Assembly (NCBI GenBank): GCA_013368315.1
Contig: JAACJM010000083.1
Location: forward strand, 1-64,000
Origin: Tetrapyrgos nigripes
Taxonomy: Eukaryota > Basidiomycota > Agaricomycetes > Agaricales > Campanellaceae
Direction of reading: 5' to 3'
Length of the DNA: 64,000 bases
Of this stretch, positions 22,930-33,991 are shown piece by piece; position 1 is the first letter of the stretch, and each line of letters begins with the position of its first letter. A model generated the notes under the pieces. It made no database searches. It saw only the letters and a list, made by a program, of their open reading frames with translations, and had not been told where the DNA came from. The position numbers were made by a program, and so were the translations under genes.

Positions 22930-23085
22930 CTCAGCAGTTTATCTTCACTTGCTGAGGTTAGTATCTTTATTTCCTTTCACAGTATCCTTACTGATATAAT
23001 TGTAGTTAAAGTCTCATTGATTATAGGTACTTAATATATTCAGCGGTTTATCTTCACTTGCTGAGTTAAAGTCTCATTGATTATA
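22930..23085 (+). repeat. Duplicated short blocks downstream of HET gene
   Basis: The block TTTATCTTCACTTGCTGAG occurs twice (near 22938 and 23046) and GTTAAAGTCTCATTGATTAT occurs twice (near 23006 and 23064). It is a local duplication with rearrangement. Confidence 0.7.
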
Positions 23086-23226
23086 GTGAAGGATATTTTC
23101 TACACAGAAGTGAAGTATCATCGTTCTCTAGACTTATTTACTGCCTTCTATGTAAACCAGTATGTAGACTATCATGCGAATGAGATCATATTTTGATTTC
23201 CTCCTTTGTACAGTAAGACATGCGCT

Positions 23227-24604
23227 TCATATTGGATATAGATGGTATGTCCGGAATACAGGTATAATTACCCCGAACGTGAGGTGTGTATTCTCGTGTA
23301 TTACCGAAATACAATTATACTGCCCATACAAATTATAGACCTCTGTTTTTACTGATGCGGCGGGATGCAGTGACTGAGAGGCAGACTGACAGGCCCTGGT
23401 GATGACAGCGTACTTTAGGTCAGGGTTCATCAGTGCTGACAGGGATGAACTGCCTTGCTGAGAAGCAGAGGAGATTCCGAGTCTCCTATATGAGACCTTG
23501 CTGCTCTCACTATTGTCCGTTTCTCGTGAGGCGGCATTTGCAGGGAGAGAATTGGAAGATGCAGATGTGGATATGACGCCATAGAACAAACGAGTAAACC
23601 GCCGTAGAGCAAACTTGGGAGGTGACAGCGAATCCTTATCGAGGGAGGTAGAAGATGTGGTGTAATGGACGCTGGTAACAGTGCTGGAGTCGCTGTAGCT
23701 TGACTGAACTCGAGTACGCATGTTTTGACTGAGAAGCATGATGTAGATGTCGTCGCCTTTGAATTCCATAAAACGGTCTGGATACGACTGCACGAGTGCA
23801 CTTTGTAGTCGTTTAAATGCCGTCCTAGCATCCTCGCTATAATCTGGAGTCACTGAAACACCCAGAATCCCCATAAGACAATAGGCTAGGTCTGGGGGTC
23901 TCGTTGTTTTCCTGCCCGCACACCATGTCATCCTTTCCTTCATATCGACATCTTCAATAGGCCGACTCCCATCCAACACTGCGGCAGGAATGCCAGTGAG
24001 ACGAGATATGCCGAACTTCAAGAGGCGCCTGCATCCAATAGCTTCCCACCCTGCACTGAAGAACACAACGGTGCGAGGCGCAACCAACTCCTGCAAAGTC
24101 CATCCTCTCTGAAACCATCCACTTCTCCACATCCTCGCAATTAGATCTGCAGATCCATCGTTCAGCTTGTAGACGTCGGTGAGGTATGCATAGCATACTC
24201 CCGAGTGCTTGTAGAATGAATACATGCCGTTGATGTTCCGCGCAACTTCGTCGTGATTGCCTTGGTTGATGCAAATGGTGTCGATCCAAATGTAATCGAA
24301 ATTGTCCGTCCTTGCCTCCCTGCAAGCGCGCCGTATCTTCTGGTAACCCAGTTTCTTCTTTGTCTTTGGTCGAGATTCCAAGTAGTCTTGATAATTGACT
24401 TCTTCGCCAAGGATCCATCGATGAGATAGGATAGCATAGGGTGGTGTTGGATCATTCTCGGAAAAGTCGACCAATCTACATGTATGGGTGTTCACGAGGC
24501 GCTTAGGAAGGACCTGTCAAGACGTAGTTGATCAGAGATGGGCATTCTTCTGGCTAAAATGCTCGCACCTTCGCAGCGTTTCTCTCCATGGTTGTAGCTG
24601 CCAT
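23227..24604 (-). CDS. HET-domain (heterokaryon incompatibility-type) protein
   Basis: Two exons, 24604-24569 and 24513-23227, separated by a 55-nt intron, encode about 440 aa. The HET domain starts with PPYAILSHRW near residues 37-45, then IWIDTICINQ, MYSFYKHSGVCYAYL and GWTLQELVAPRTVVFF. It is followed by the RMTWCAGRKTTRPPDLAYC and ILGVSVTPDYSEDARTAFKRLQ block usual after fungal HET domains (DUF8212-like). The Ser-rich C-terminal part has no recognised domain, so a partner or repeat domain as in HET-E/HET-D is absent. Family members mediate non-self recognition and cell death in filamentous fungi; in Agaricomycetes most are uncharacterised. A broken paralogue lies at 7677-8993, with promoter similarity. 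Confidence 0.9.
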
Positions 24605-24840
24605 GGGATCGACGACAAATCGGCGAAGAACCGTCCAACTCCCAGATGAGAACTTTATAGTCGCCCTGGGTCAATTCCTGATGTCAAAGGCTATATCAAA
24701 CCGTCTCCACAGAAACAGACCTAAGAGGGTAATAAAGATATACTGCCTTGACTCTCGCGCTTTCAGGGCAGCAGAAGCGGCGACATTCCAAAAGCTGTGC
24801 AGAAACTGCAGCCGGTGTATTGAGCTTTTGTCCTGAGTAA
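24605..24840 (-). promoter_or_regulatory. HET gene upstream region, duplicated
   Basis: Upstream sequence shared with 8994-9230 of the broken paralogue and, over about 35 bp, with 29693-29727. A promoter role is inferred from position only. Confidence 0.45.
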
Positions 24841-24901
24841 CCATGTCAGAGTGGAGCAAGCCAACAGCGCATGTTCGTGCTTTGTATTCTGGTATGTTAA
24901 G

Positions 24902-25067
24902 CCTCCGAAAAAGACTAGATGATACACCTTGTGCATGTACGCTGCCCTTTGAGAAGGCCGGTCTTTCATAATTGATATCCGCTTCCTCCGAAAAAGACTA
25001 GATGATACACCTTGTGCATGTACGCTGCCCTTTGAGAAGGCCGGTCTTTCATAATTGATATCCGCTT
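24902..25067 (+). repeat. Perfect 83-bp tandem duplication
   Basis: The 83-bp unit starting CCTCCGAAAAAGACTAG at 24902 is repeated without difference from 24985, and the first bases of a third copy follow. Identity suggests a very recent duplication, or an assembly artefact. It is not inside a recognised gene. Confidence 0.9.
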
Positions 25068-25734
25068 CCTCCGTCCAAATATGTCTGTGTGGGCCACTGC
25101 ATACAGTGGCAAGTACGAGTCCTTTTTTAGGAATCGAGAGCATATATTGCCATTATTGCCATCTTGGCTCTGCAATTGTTGAGATTCAGATTAGAGAGAT
25201 TCAATGCTCTGTTCCACATATAATGACCATTATTTTGTAAACCATCATAGAAAAAGCAGCCTTTGTTCTCGGTAATAACTCTTGCGGTAAAATGGTTTGA
25301 ACCATAGTAAATGACGCCACGCGGACGACTGAGTATACAATCATTCTTGTCGCAATGTACCTATTACAGAATTAAAAATGTGAAGGGCTAGAAGTAAAGT
25401 AAATGGACGCACTCATTTGCCGGTTTACGTGCTGCTAGTTCAAAATAAAAAGGTCTGAGGAAACGCGCTTGAAGACGGCTTTTAAAAATGCGGTTGATGA
25501 CTGGAGGCAAGCTAACATATCTATTACATCTACGTGTCAACATTGGCTTACAACCGGGCAGAAGAAAAAAAGTACTCAATGGAACCATCAGCAATGGACT
25601 CGAGTGTATGGTCTTCATTAGTGGAGCCCTGTGCCGGATTGCTAGCGGTAGGACCCTTAGGAGACTGCAAACTCGGAGACAGCTGACGAAGTTCGGGCGT
25701 ATCAACATATTCCAATGTTTCACTCGGATCGTTG
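25068..25734. other. Intergenic, no gene seen
   Basis: No coding region or structured RNA is supported. It ends at the 3' end of the Ser-rich gene candidate. Confidence 0.4.
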
Positions 25735-26911
25735 ACCCTGAATTCAACTATGAATCAAAAAAATGACTATGAGAGGAAAGGAAAAGACGTACTTGCTGTC
25801 TTCAGCCAGGCGTAAACGAGTACTGCGACGTTGGGGAAGTTCGGAAACACCTGTGATATCCCCCTTGCGTTTGGTAGCAGAACGTTGATGCTTTCGACCA
25901 CTAGGGGCTGGGTCTACAGTGTCGTTGCTCGTGGGATGGGTAGATAGATCAAGGTCATATGAGCTAGAGAGTATTCAGGTTGCGTAGTAACAAATAATAC
26001 TTTGATACATACCTTTTGGTGGACCCTCGCGTTTTGCCTGAGGATTTAGGCATTCTGTTTCAGTATTCATTAATAACTACGTTTATGCAAGTACTAAAAA
26101 GAAATCGACACACCTTTTCTTTGACTTGGATTTTTTGCGGACCTGTTCAGACTCGGACTCGGTGGAGATTTCAATGACACTACAAAAGGCGGGTGAATAC
26201 AGGACTGCTGAGTCTAAGAGTAGAACAAAAAAAGACTTACGCTGTTTCAAGCATTTTCTTGGTTGGTTTACGACTGAATAGAAAGCAATCAGCACAGAAA
26301 CGAAGTGTGATATGTACACCGCTTACTTACCTGCGCTTGGTATCAGTGCGATCTGTTACTTCATTGTCTGCAATATCGCCCTCCTCATCGTGAGAACCGA
26401 AGCTGAACTGACGGTCAGTTTTTACTGGGCTACCAGGTCTAATGATAGATCAGAGCAATGAGATACAAATACAATCTGTTTGCGTACCGGAAGGTTACAC
26501 CTGACATAGCATTATACTTCGCAGAACCAGGTTTTGGAAGCGTAGATGTTGCTGTCCGTGAACTAGAGGATAGGTATAGAAAAACGACATCAATTTTGGA
26601 AGGAAATGTTAACTTACGGTGATCTCTCTCTGCTTGAGGTACTCGCAAGAACGGAGGAGCTAAAGAAAAGGAAAAATAGGTTGACCTTTCACAAGAAATA
26701 TTGGAGGAAACGCATGGTACCGAAACAGCAGGAAGACGTTGAAACGCCACAGCGCCATGGTGACGCGAACCATCAGGCGGAGTTGGACTCAACCTAAAAA
26801 AATAATATAAGCATGAATGACAATGAGGGGAAAGACAGACAGACGTTGGGTACCGAAAATGAAGACCTTCAACGTCGGTGAGGGGAGATTCTTGGCGGTA
26901 GTTGCTCATGG
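25735..26911 (-). CDS. Ser/Lys-rich hypothetical protein, exon model partly broken
   Basis: From a start near 26911 the minus strand reads MSNYRQESPLTDVEGLHF, followed by at least eight short exons with consistent GT-AG borders, mostly in phase 2, ending at a TGA near 25745. Readable pieces include SPTPPDGSRHHG, GVTFRPGSPVKTD, EISTESESEQVRKKSKSKK and PKSSGKTRGSTKR. The composition suggests a disordered nuclear protein, but no domain is visible. The exon ending at the VSRC-like codons near 26720 does not join the next exon in frame with any donor I could find, so the gene may carry a frameshift or my model is wrong there. It lies head to tail with duplicated non-coding sequence upstream. Confidence 0.45.
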
Positions 26912-28015
26912 AAGATGTGTTCAAAGGTGGGGCAGAACGAGTTGAGTACACCAAAATTATCATTGCACTTTATACAACGGAAACGAGTCACCAGCAAAAT
27001 TTGAACAACTGATTAGAACTCGATAGGGTAGATTATCCGAAAGAAAAAATCAGGTGAGACGCAGACCGATAATCAGATTTGGGGGTCAGAGGGTTTACGT
27101 GGGTAGAACTTTCTCGGTAGGTGTAGAGGAAAGATGAGAAAACGTTAACAAACATCGTATAATTCCAAAAAGGAAATACTGCAATGATGATAGTACTCAT
27201 GAGAATATGGCTACGGACCTGAATGCTGATCAACTGATCAGAGCATGATAGGATAAATTATCCGAAAGAGAATGCCAGGTGCAATGCAGTCCTGACAAAC
27301 AGATTTGAGGGCTAGAGCGTTATGTGGAGGGGGCAGGTGAGAAAATACTGACATACACAGTATCATTCCAAGAAAAGAAATAGTGCGAAGACGATAATGA
27401 ATAATGGCGTAGTCACAAGAACACAACTACGGGAAAACTGCGGAAGAGATAGCACCCCGTGGATTTGATTTCTATTGACGACAGGCCGCTCTTTGACTGA
27501 AATTAACGGAACTCGAGTTAAACTGCAAGAAAGTATGCAGAGCCGAGGTCTTTGGATCTTGAATCTTTGCTGAGGAAAGGAACTTACGCGGTAGAATAGC
27601 ACACTCCACATTGTGTCTAGACTTCTCCAAATCCACATTCCATCACTATGACAGAGTTGCGAGGTTGACAAACCAAGACGGATCTTGATAGGTGGAGGAA
27701 TCAGAATTGGTACATCACTTCAATATCCTTCTTACCGCTCAAACATCCACATCCATCTTTGTTTTCCGATGAACTCAAATTACAACGTAGAACTTGCCAG
27801 TTAGTTCAAGGTCTCTATTTCACTGCCTAGGTATTGCTCATCAGGACATCTACCACTAGAACGTGCATTAGAGAAAATCACAATGGAAAGGAAAGGGGCA
27901 GAGCATGCGCGTACGAATGCAGCAAATTTTACCAGTGTAAGTATTGATATAAAGTTGTAAGATTTCTAAATACTCACATTAGCACTCAGAATAGCTTTCG
28001 ACTTGGCCAGAACAT
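26912..28015. other. Non-coding with a diverged tandem duplication
   Basis: No gene is seen. A diverged repeat pair, about 27009-27225 and 27235-27430, is listed separately; beyond it the sequence is unremarkable. Confidence 0.45.
27009..27430 (+). repeat. Diverged ~215-bp tandem duplication
   Basis: Both halves begin TGAT.AGA..ATGATAGG-like sequence, continue with ATTATCCGAAAGA, then CAGATTTG.GGG, GAGAAAA, AATTCCAA/CATTCCAAGAAA and end near CTACGG. Identity is only moderate, so the duplication is old. Confidence 0.65.
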
Positions 28016-28966
28016 ATGACTACGATGTGCGCTGGGACACCTGAAGCTTGGCGAGTTGTCAGTAATGAAAACGGCGATGCGGAAGAAGTGGTCATAAGCA
28101 TTCAAGGTATCATAGTTGCAAAATATCTACCACCTTTTACGAAGGAGATCAAACGGTGTGTAGCAGACTGAATCACCTAGATCTCAATGATATTAATGTC
28201 CGTTTGTGCAGAGCTACGAAAGTGGCACACCTTAGACAAGCGGTAACATTGTGCGGTTTTGGGGCTGGCGGATTCCAGGAAGCCATTGACGGTATTGTAA
28301 GTATCGACACCAACCTACGTCGCAATCTACCATAAGGTTCCGTTCAAACAATCATGTTTGTTTCGCAATATCAAAACGGAGAACCCACCCTGGATCTCAG
28401 CAATCGTTATTTGACGTCTCGGAAACTCGCACCATTTGAAGCAGCACTACCCATTGGTGATGTAGTCGACCCATGTGGATACCTAGCTAAAGTGACGGGC
28501 AACGAATATGTGCACACGGAGGATAACAGAGTCGAGTATGCTGAACTAGTGTGTAAAACAGATGGCTGTAATCGGTGAGTGGGGCATATACCTCTGAATT
28601 GATAAAGAAATACTGATGTCTTACGAAGCTTCCCCTCAATCTCTCCAGCTAAATTCCGAGTTGGTGATATAGTCGAAGCACAATTCACACTGATGATTGT
28701 GTCTGTTCCTAGCAAAGGTGGACCAAAGAGATACAGGCCCTGCGCTGTGCTAAGGTCATTGACTTTGCTTAACACGGCGTTTACTGATGTAAGAGTTAAT
28801 CGAAAAACGTTGTACAGATGCTAACTCACATTTACAGCTGTCTTTTGATCGATCTATTGCTGTGAATATCAAAAATACGAAATCTCTGAAGAGAAAGATA
28901 GGAAATTCTGGCGAAGATGAAGGCGAAGCGAGGGCCCAACTTCGGAAGATGTCAATTGTAAATTAG
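28016..28966 (+). CDS. Hypothetical five-exon protein
   Basis: Exons 28016-28155, 28212-28291, 28337-28574, 28629-28788 and 28838-28966 join in frame to give 248 aa. Landmarks are IQGIIVAKYLPPFTKEIKR, TLCGFGAGGFQEAIDG, LDLSNRYLTSRKL, YVHTEDNRVEYAEL, FRVGDIVEAQFTLM and, at the end, SLKRKIG followed by a Lys/Glu-rich tail. Intron 2 uses the donor GTATTG; the competing GTAAGT five bases later breaks the frame. I have an impression of similar multi-copy proteins in other mushroom genomes but know no function or domain name. There is no signal peptide or membrane segment. The intact frame across five exons argues for a real gene. Confidence 0.7.
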
Positions 28967-30429
28967 ACAGTAAGACGTGAAACGAGTTGGAAAAAATAAC
29001 TTAACTTTATGCACTTCGGACTATGTCAGTTAGGACTAACAAGCTACCACAGTGTAGCGCACCTAGCGTCAATATCGATCCTAGGGCAGGCAAGGAAGAA
29101 GAAGAAAAAAGAACAAAAAAGAGCTATAGGACTTGTTTCGTACATTGACAGTAAGTACAATCGGCAGACTGTCTACAACTAAGGACTACCATACCAAATA
29201 CTCAGAACTCACATCCCGATCTCCTATGGAAAAAAAAAAAAACGACCAATGGTCTGCTCACCGAAAAGACATCAAAATCCGAACGAAGCCTGGCCTGTTC
29301 TTCACTACCGTTGAGCGGGGAGCAATTGAGGCTTGGGAAACAACTGTACAGACGGCTTACTCATCAAGTTGACGGTCTAGACTACGGTTATACTGGCTAT
29401 AATCGGCTACTTTCAAATATGTAAATAGGTTCCCAGGATACGATAAGTGCGACCATCTCAGCTCACAATAAGACTCGTCCTATAAATAGGACTCGTAACC
29501 TCCGTCCTCCTCCTTGGACGTGACTCAGGAACGACTTTCTCTCTCAAACCATAAGTATCTTCTGGGAAATCTCAGAAAATACATCGGCTCCACCCACGGC
29601 CTCATCGGCAAACTGCAAGTCCTTTGTCCCTTCAAGCGCAAAAAAGAAAATACCTTTTTGACGTCTCTAAGCTGTCGGGTACAAGACGCAGTCACCTTGG
29701 GTCAATTTCTGGTGTCAAAGGTTATGTAAACAAAAGGCGGAAATGATCGGTAGCCGGCTTGCTCCGGGTGAGACACTTGTTCAGCACTTGTTAGACATTG
29801 GAGGGTAGCATTGTCGAGGTGTCGACGCGTACCCAGACGATGCAGAATGAGTGGACTCCGAACAATCCGAGACACGATCGGGACGTCCGGGACATGGGTC
29901 ATATCCGGGACATCACTGCTAGCGCACAAGGCGACCTCTCTTCGCAACCAACAAGGACAGACCCACTCTACAATGTCCCGCCGATCCTCACGACGATCAA
30001 TTTCACTCATTAGAAAGTCCTATGCGTCTAGGACCTCCACCTTATACCTTAAGAACAAGTGCCCTGAAAGTGTCTTGGAGAAGCGGAGCGTGTGTTCGAC
30101 AAGTGTTGGATGTGTTAAGAGCGATGTCTTGCTACGGTGTGTATACTTTTTTTATAGTACATGATGCGGAACTCATTATTCTACCATGCAAAGGTATGTC
30201 CCGGACATTGAATACAAGGTGTCTTGAGCTACCACACTCGTTGCTAATATTCGCACCATCTGATTCATCGACACCTCCAGCATCCCAGTTGCAGGTTCAG
30301 AAGGAAAAGGCTCTGCTCTTAGACAGTGGTAATCAAGTTATAATTTGGTTCTAGTACTTTATGCTGCTAGTGATTCTACCACAGCTGGAGAGGAAAAACA
30401 CTTCATTATCATTGATAAACCATGTAAAT
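28967..30429. other. Repeat fragments, no gene
   Basis: Contains a 35-bp match to the HET promoter (29693-29727) and a dispersed repeat (29755-29860) also found at 5840-5925. The open frames here match nothing I know. A poly(A) run lies near 29229. Confidence 0.45.
29755..29860 (+). repeat. Dispersed repeat, CpG-rich copy
   Basis: Counterpart of 5840-5925, keeping CpG sites that are TG or CA there (GCGTACCCAGACGATG). Function unknown. Confidence 0.6.
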
Positions 30430-30665
30430 ACCACTGTGGGGTTCCCATAGGTTACTATGTAGCCTATCATAGGTTGATATGCCAGATCAACCTACAATTG
30501 AAGGCAGCCTATCTTGTTGGCTGGAATATAAGCAATGAACTAAGCTACTGTAGACTGAAAAGGAACCTTTGGTATAACCTATATCTATGGACACGAATCG
30601 ACTAATGAATTATCCTTTGGTAGGTTGATTTTCAGTTTAAGTGAGAACAGTCAAAAAATCTATAA

Positions 30666-33600
30666 CTAGTCATCGGACTCTATATACAAAGTCCGTTTGA
30701 GTACTCCGCTTCGGTCTAGTAATACCCATCCTGTCTTGTTGCGGTTCTTCACCCTACCCATGAGACATTGAATGCTCTCAATGCCAATCACATCCAATGC
30801 GCCGGTGCTGGAGTAAAAATACATATCAACGTCACGAAGAGGCTGTTTATTGTCCAATTTGCAGCTCCGAATTCCGGCAAGACAAATTTCTTCACCAGCT
30901 GACACTCTGAGCACACGACATGCATCCGGGTCTGAGAAGGACACCACAATGATGCGCTCAAGCTGACCATAGAATTGCTGAAGAACCATTTTCCTCCGAT
31001 GATTCTTCTTGCGTGCATGTAAGTCGACATAAGCTTCATACTGGTAATGAGATATAAGGAATGAAAGAACATCAGAAAGAGAAAGCTGCAATTATAGAGA
31101 TATGCTTACCTGGACAAATGTAGCATCTCTTGAATCTTCACTAGCAATTCCACCTACATGTGATGCCCGAATGGTTTCACCCTCTTCGGAGTCTACTTGT
31201 CGTATGCATCCCCAGACTTCGACGTGAGCTGACTGGAAATGCTTTCGGACAACTCGTATTGTTATGTTTCTGGAGTCGAAACGAGTGACAAGAGCTGCGC
31301 AGACAGCAGTGACTAAGCCAGCAGACAAGTGGTCTTGTTTTGACTGTGCTTTCGGAGGACATAGAATTATTGCAGAATCTAAGGAAAATGTAAGAGTAAG
31401 ACTGAAAATCTAAAGGAGAAGCTTACCAGACTTCAACACCGATGAGCCTTGTGGCTGATTAACTTTGGACGGCCCTAGCTTGAGTTCCTCACAGACATTG
31501 TAGCGAAGTTTGATCTGTGAGAGCTGCGCAGTCTCCAACACATAGCGGTCCAGTGAACGATAAGGGTAATGCCGGCTCCGAATGGCTGGCTGCAGAGAAC
31601 CGCAGTAACGCTCCATTGGGAAGGCCCAATAACACCATAAGGGGCCCATCACCTCAATGCTATTCGCAATATGCAGAAGAGCATGGATAGTGAGTGGACA
31701 AGCGGAGACGCGGCCTGCAGAGTATTGATAATAGTATCTGGACAATAATGAGTATTCACGAAAAACAGTCAGTATGAGAAAATAGGGCTTACTTTTCATA
31801 TTTCTGAATCCATTCAATAAACCCCATCCTAATCTCATTCACCTCTTCAGTCGTGATTTCAAACTGCAGACATTTGGTGAGGAGTTTTACGAGAAGTAAA
31901 AAGTGGTCGTAGTACTTCTTGCCGAGACACTTGTGCAAAAGAACTGGGCCCAAATACATTGTCCAAAAGGACCACATCTCTGCTGAGACAGTCGACTTGT
32001 CATTAGCAACATCTGGTACTCACGCACCAAATGCTGAAGGGATGGTAGCACCTGAAGCTGCAGTCTCTGATCCTATAGCTTCCCAGACCGCTTTGCCCAG
32101 TGTATAAGATTCTGACCCCTCATCGAGACCCTTGAAATCACTGGTCCAATGAAGAATCAGATTTTTGACAAGGTTTTCCCAGATAAGATGCATGAAGTCA
32201 TAGGGGAATGAGGTGGGGAAAATGAGGGAGTTGAGGAATGACAACGCTGGTATTTCTTTGATGCCATATGCCCGAGAAAGCCGCTCCGCCTGCATATTGG
32301 AAGTGGCAGCTTGTACCTCAGCCGCTTGTGCAAGAAGGTCTGCGTGAGTATGCATAGGAAGGCTGTGAGGGTCATAAGCTTGAATGATGTTGTTGCCGTC
32401 ATCATCGCCAATGTTCCATTTGCGGTTCAGTGGGACATAATACGTTCTGGAGTCAGGCCCAGCAACCCCCGAAATAGAGCACATACGACAAGGTGATTTT
32501 GCGTTATGCCCTTTCATATGCATCAGCATAGAAACGGCTGGAATATCACCAAAGACTGCGATGAGGTAGGCTCGCAGTGAGAAAATAACGTTGTTGAGAA
32601 CATCATAAGCACATACTCCACGTGCAAGGAGGGAAAGTTCCTCGAGAAGAGGCCAAAGAAAAGAGTCGATATCATGAGGCTTCTTAGGGCCTGGGATGAC
32701 ACCAAGGGAGAGAATGTGTTCGACATGGAAGCAAATATCAGGAGGGAGATTGTAGTTGAAGATAATGAGGGGCCAAGCTGTCTTTTTGCGACATTTATGG
32801 GGTGCAAAGCCATCGGTTGAGAGGCCGAGGGCACAGTCTCGTTCATCCTCGAAATACTTGTGTGGAAGTGGCGTGTGGTTAATGTGGACATGACGACGAT
32901 GGAGTTTTCGGTAGGTAGTGCCATCGAAGATGTCATTAAGATGACCAGCCTTGTGCTTGTGTTCTCTGGCGCGATACTGCATTTTTTCAACCATGTCGGT
33001 ACTTCGAGTGAAGGCTTGGAGTCGTGGGATGAGAGGAATGTATGTGAATTGCTTCCTTGGCTTTCCATTCGCCCGAAACCTTTTCCCATGGCAATACGGA
33101 CAAGTATCCAGGTCGGCGTGACGGCCAGTGTATGCGCAGCATGAGTTGGGACAACAGTCAAAAAGGCGTGGCACTACGCCGGAGAGTGCAGTGACTCGTG
33201 ACCGTATTCCATCAAGTTTTGGTAATGGAAGCTGGGAAGGATGTCGGGGGAATGCATAAGGGGTTTTGGCGAAAGCGCGATCTGTTGTATGTGTCGTGAG
33301 CTTGTATGCGAAGGCACGACAGATGGCCAAGTCATATTCGGCTAACGTGGCTACAGGGATATGTGAGATGTAGAGAAAAATAAGACTTGTGTTATGAACA
33401 TACCTGCTGAAGCTTCCTGCTCAAAAGCTGCTCCTAAACGGTCTTCAGGCGAGAGGTTTCCGCTTGAAACACAATACCTCCTCACAAATCCATCCCAGTC
33501 AAAATCTTCCTCCTCATCCTCACTATCGCTTTCATCCTTGTCATCCAGCTCCCTTGTAGTCCAGCCATCCATATCCATTAAGTCCTCATCTTCATCTCCA

Positions 33601-33866
33601 TCTTCCACCCATGCACGGATGTTCTGGAGGTGTGCCGGGTTTGGTAAATGGTTATCTTCTGGTAAGAAGGCTTCCTCATCGTTGAAGGGTTCGTTCCAAT
33701 ACTCAGTGTTCTCGTAATTTCCAGGAGCCTCAGATGCAGTGGTGGAGCCGCTAGGAAGACGAGCAGTAGTGTAGGGATTGAATAGGAACGCCCAGTGTTC
33801 ATTTGCACGTTGTTGGCTAATGTGCTTTTGGCAATGTTCACACCATTGTTTTGCGGAGCGAGGCAT
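30666..33866 (-). CDS. Plavaka-type transposase with one in-frame stop
   Basis: Exons read as 33866-33404, 33350-31793, 31737-31427, 31378-31110 and 31040-30666: 992 codons in frame including the stop, with one internal TGA. The N-terminus has a zinc-finger-like CEHCQKH and an acidic stretch. Family blocks follow: CPNSCCAYTG..ADLDTCPYC, YIPLIPRLQA, GVIPGPKKPHDIDSF, HMKGHNAKSPCRMC, FPYDFMHLIWENL, FEITTEEVNEI, YYYQYSAGRVSACPLTIHALLHIA and MERYCGSLQ. At 32020-32022 a TGA interrupts the conserved frame GA-stop-VPDVANDKSTVSAEMW. Alternatively a 48-nt intron (31980-32027, GTGCGTG...CAG) would remove it; since 48 is a multiple of three and the skipped codons look conserved, I prefer a nonsense mutation of CGA. 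Confidence 0.88.
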
Positions 33867-33991
33867 AGTAAGAGAGTGTTCATATAAGGGAGGTAATGGA
33901 CTTGTAAAAGACGACGAAAGGCAAATCACATGATAAGAAAAATTTCTCCAGCAACGAGCCCATCATCAAGCACCTAAAATCCTTCACCACC

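Noticed and set aside
24763..25175. Minus-strand frames across the 83-bp duplication
   Set aside because: They are created by the duplicated block and match nothing; the two frames only repeat the same piece.
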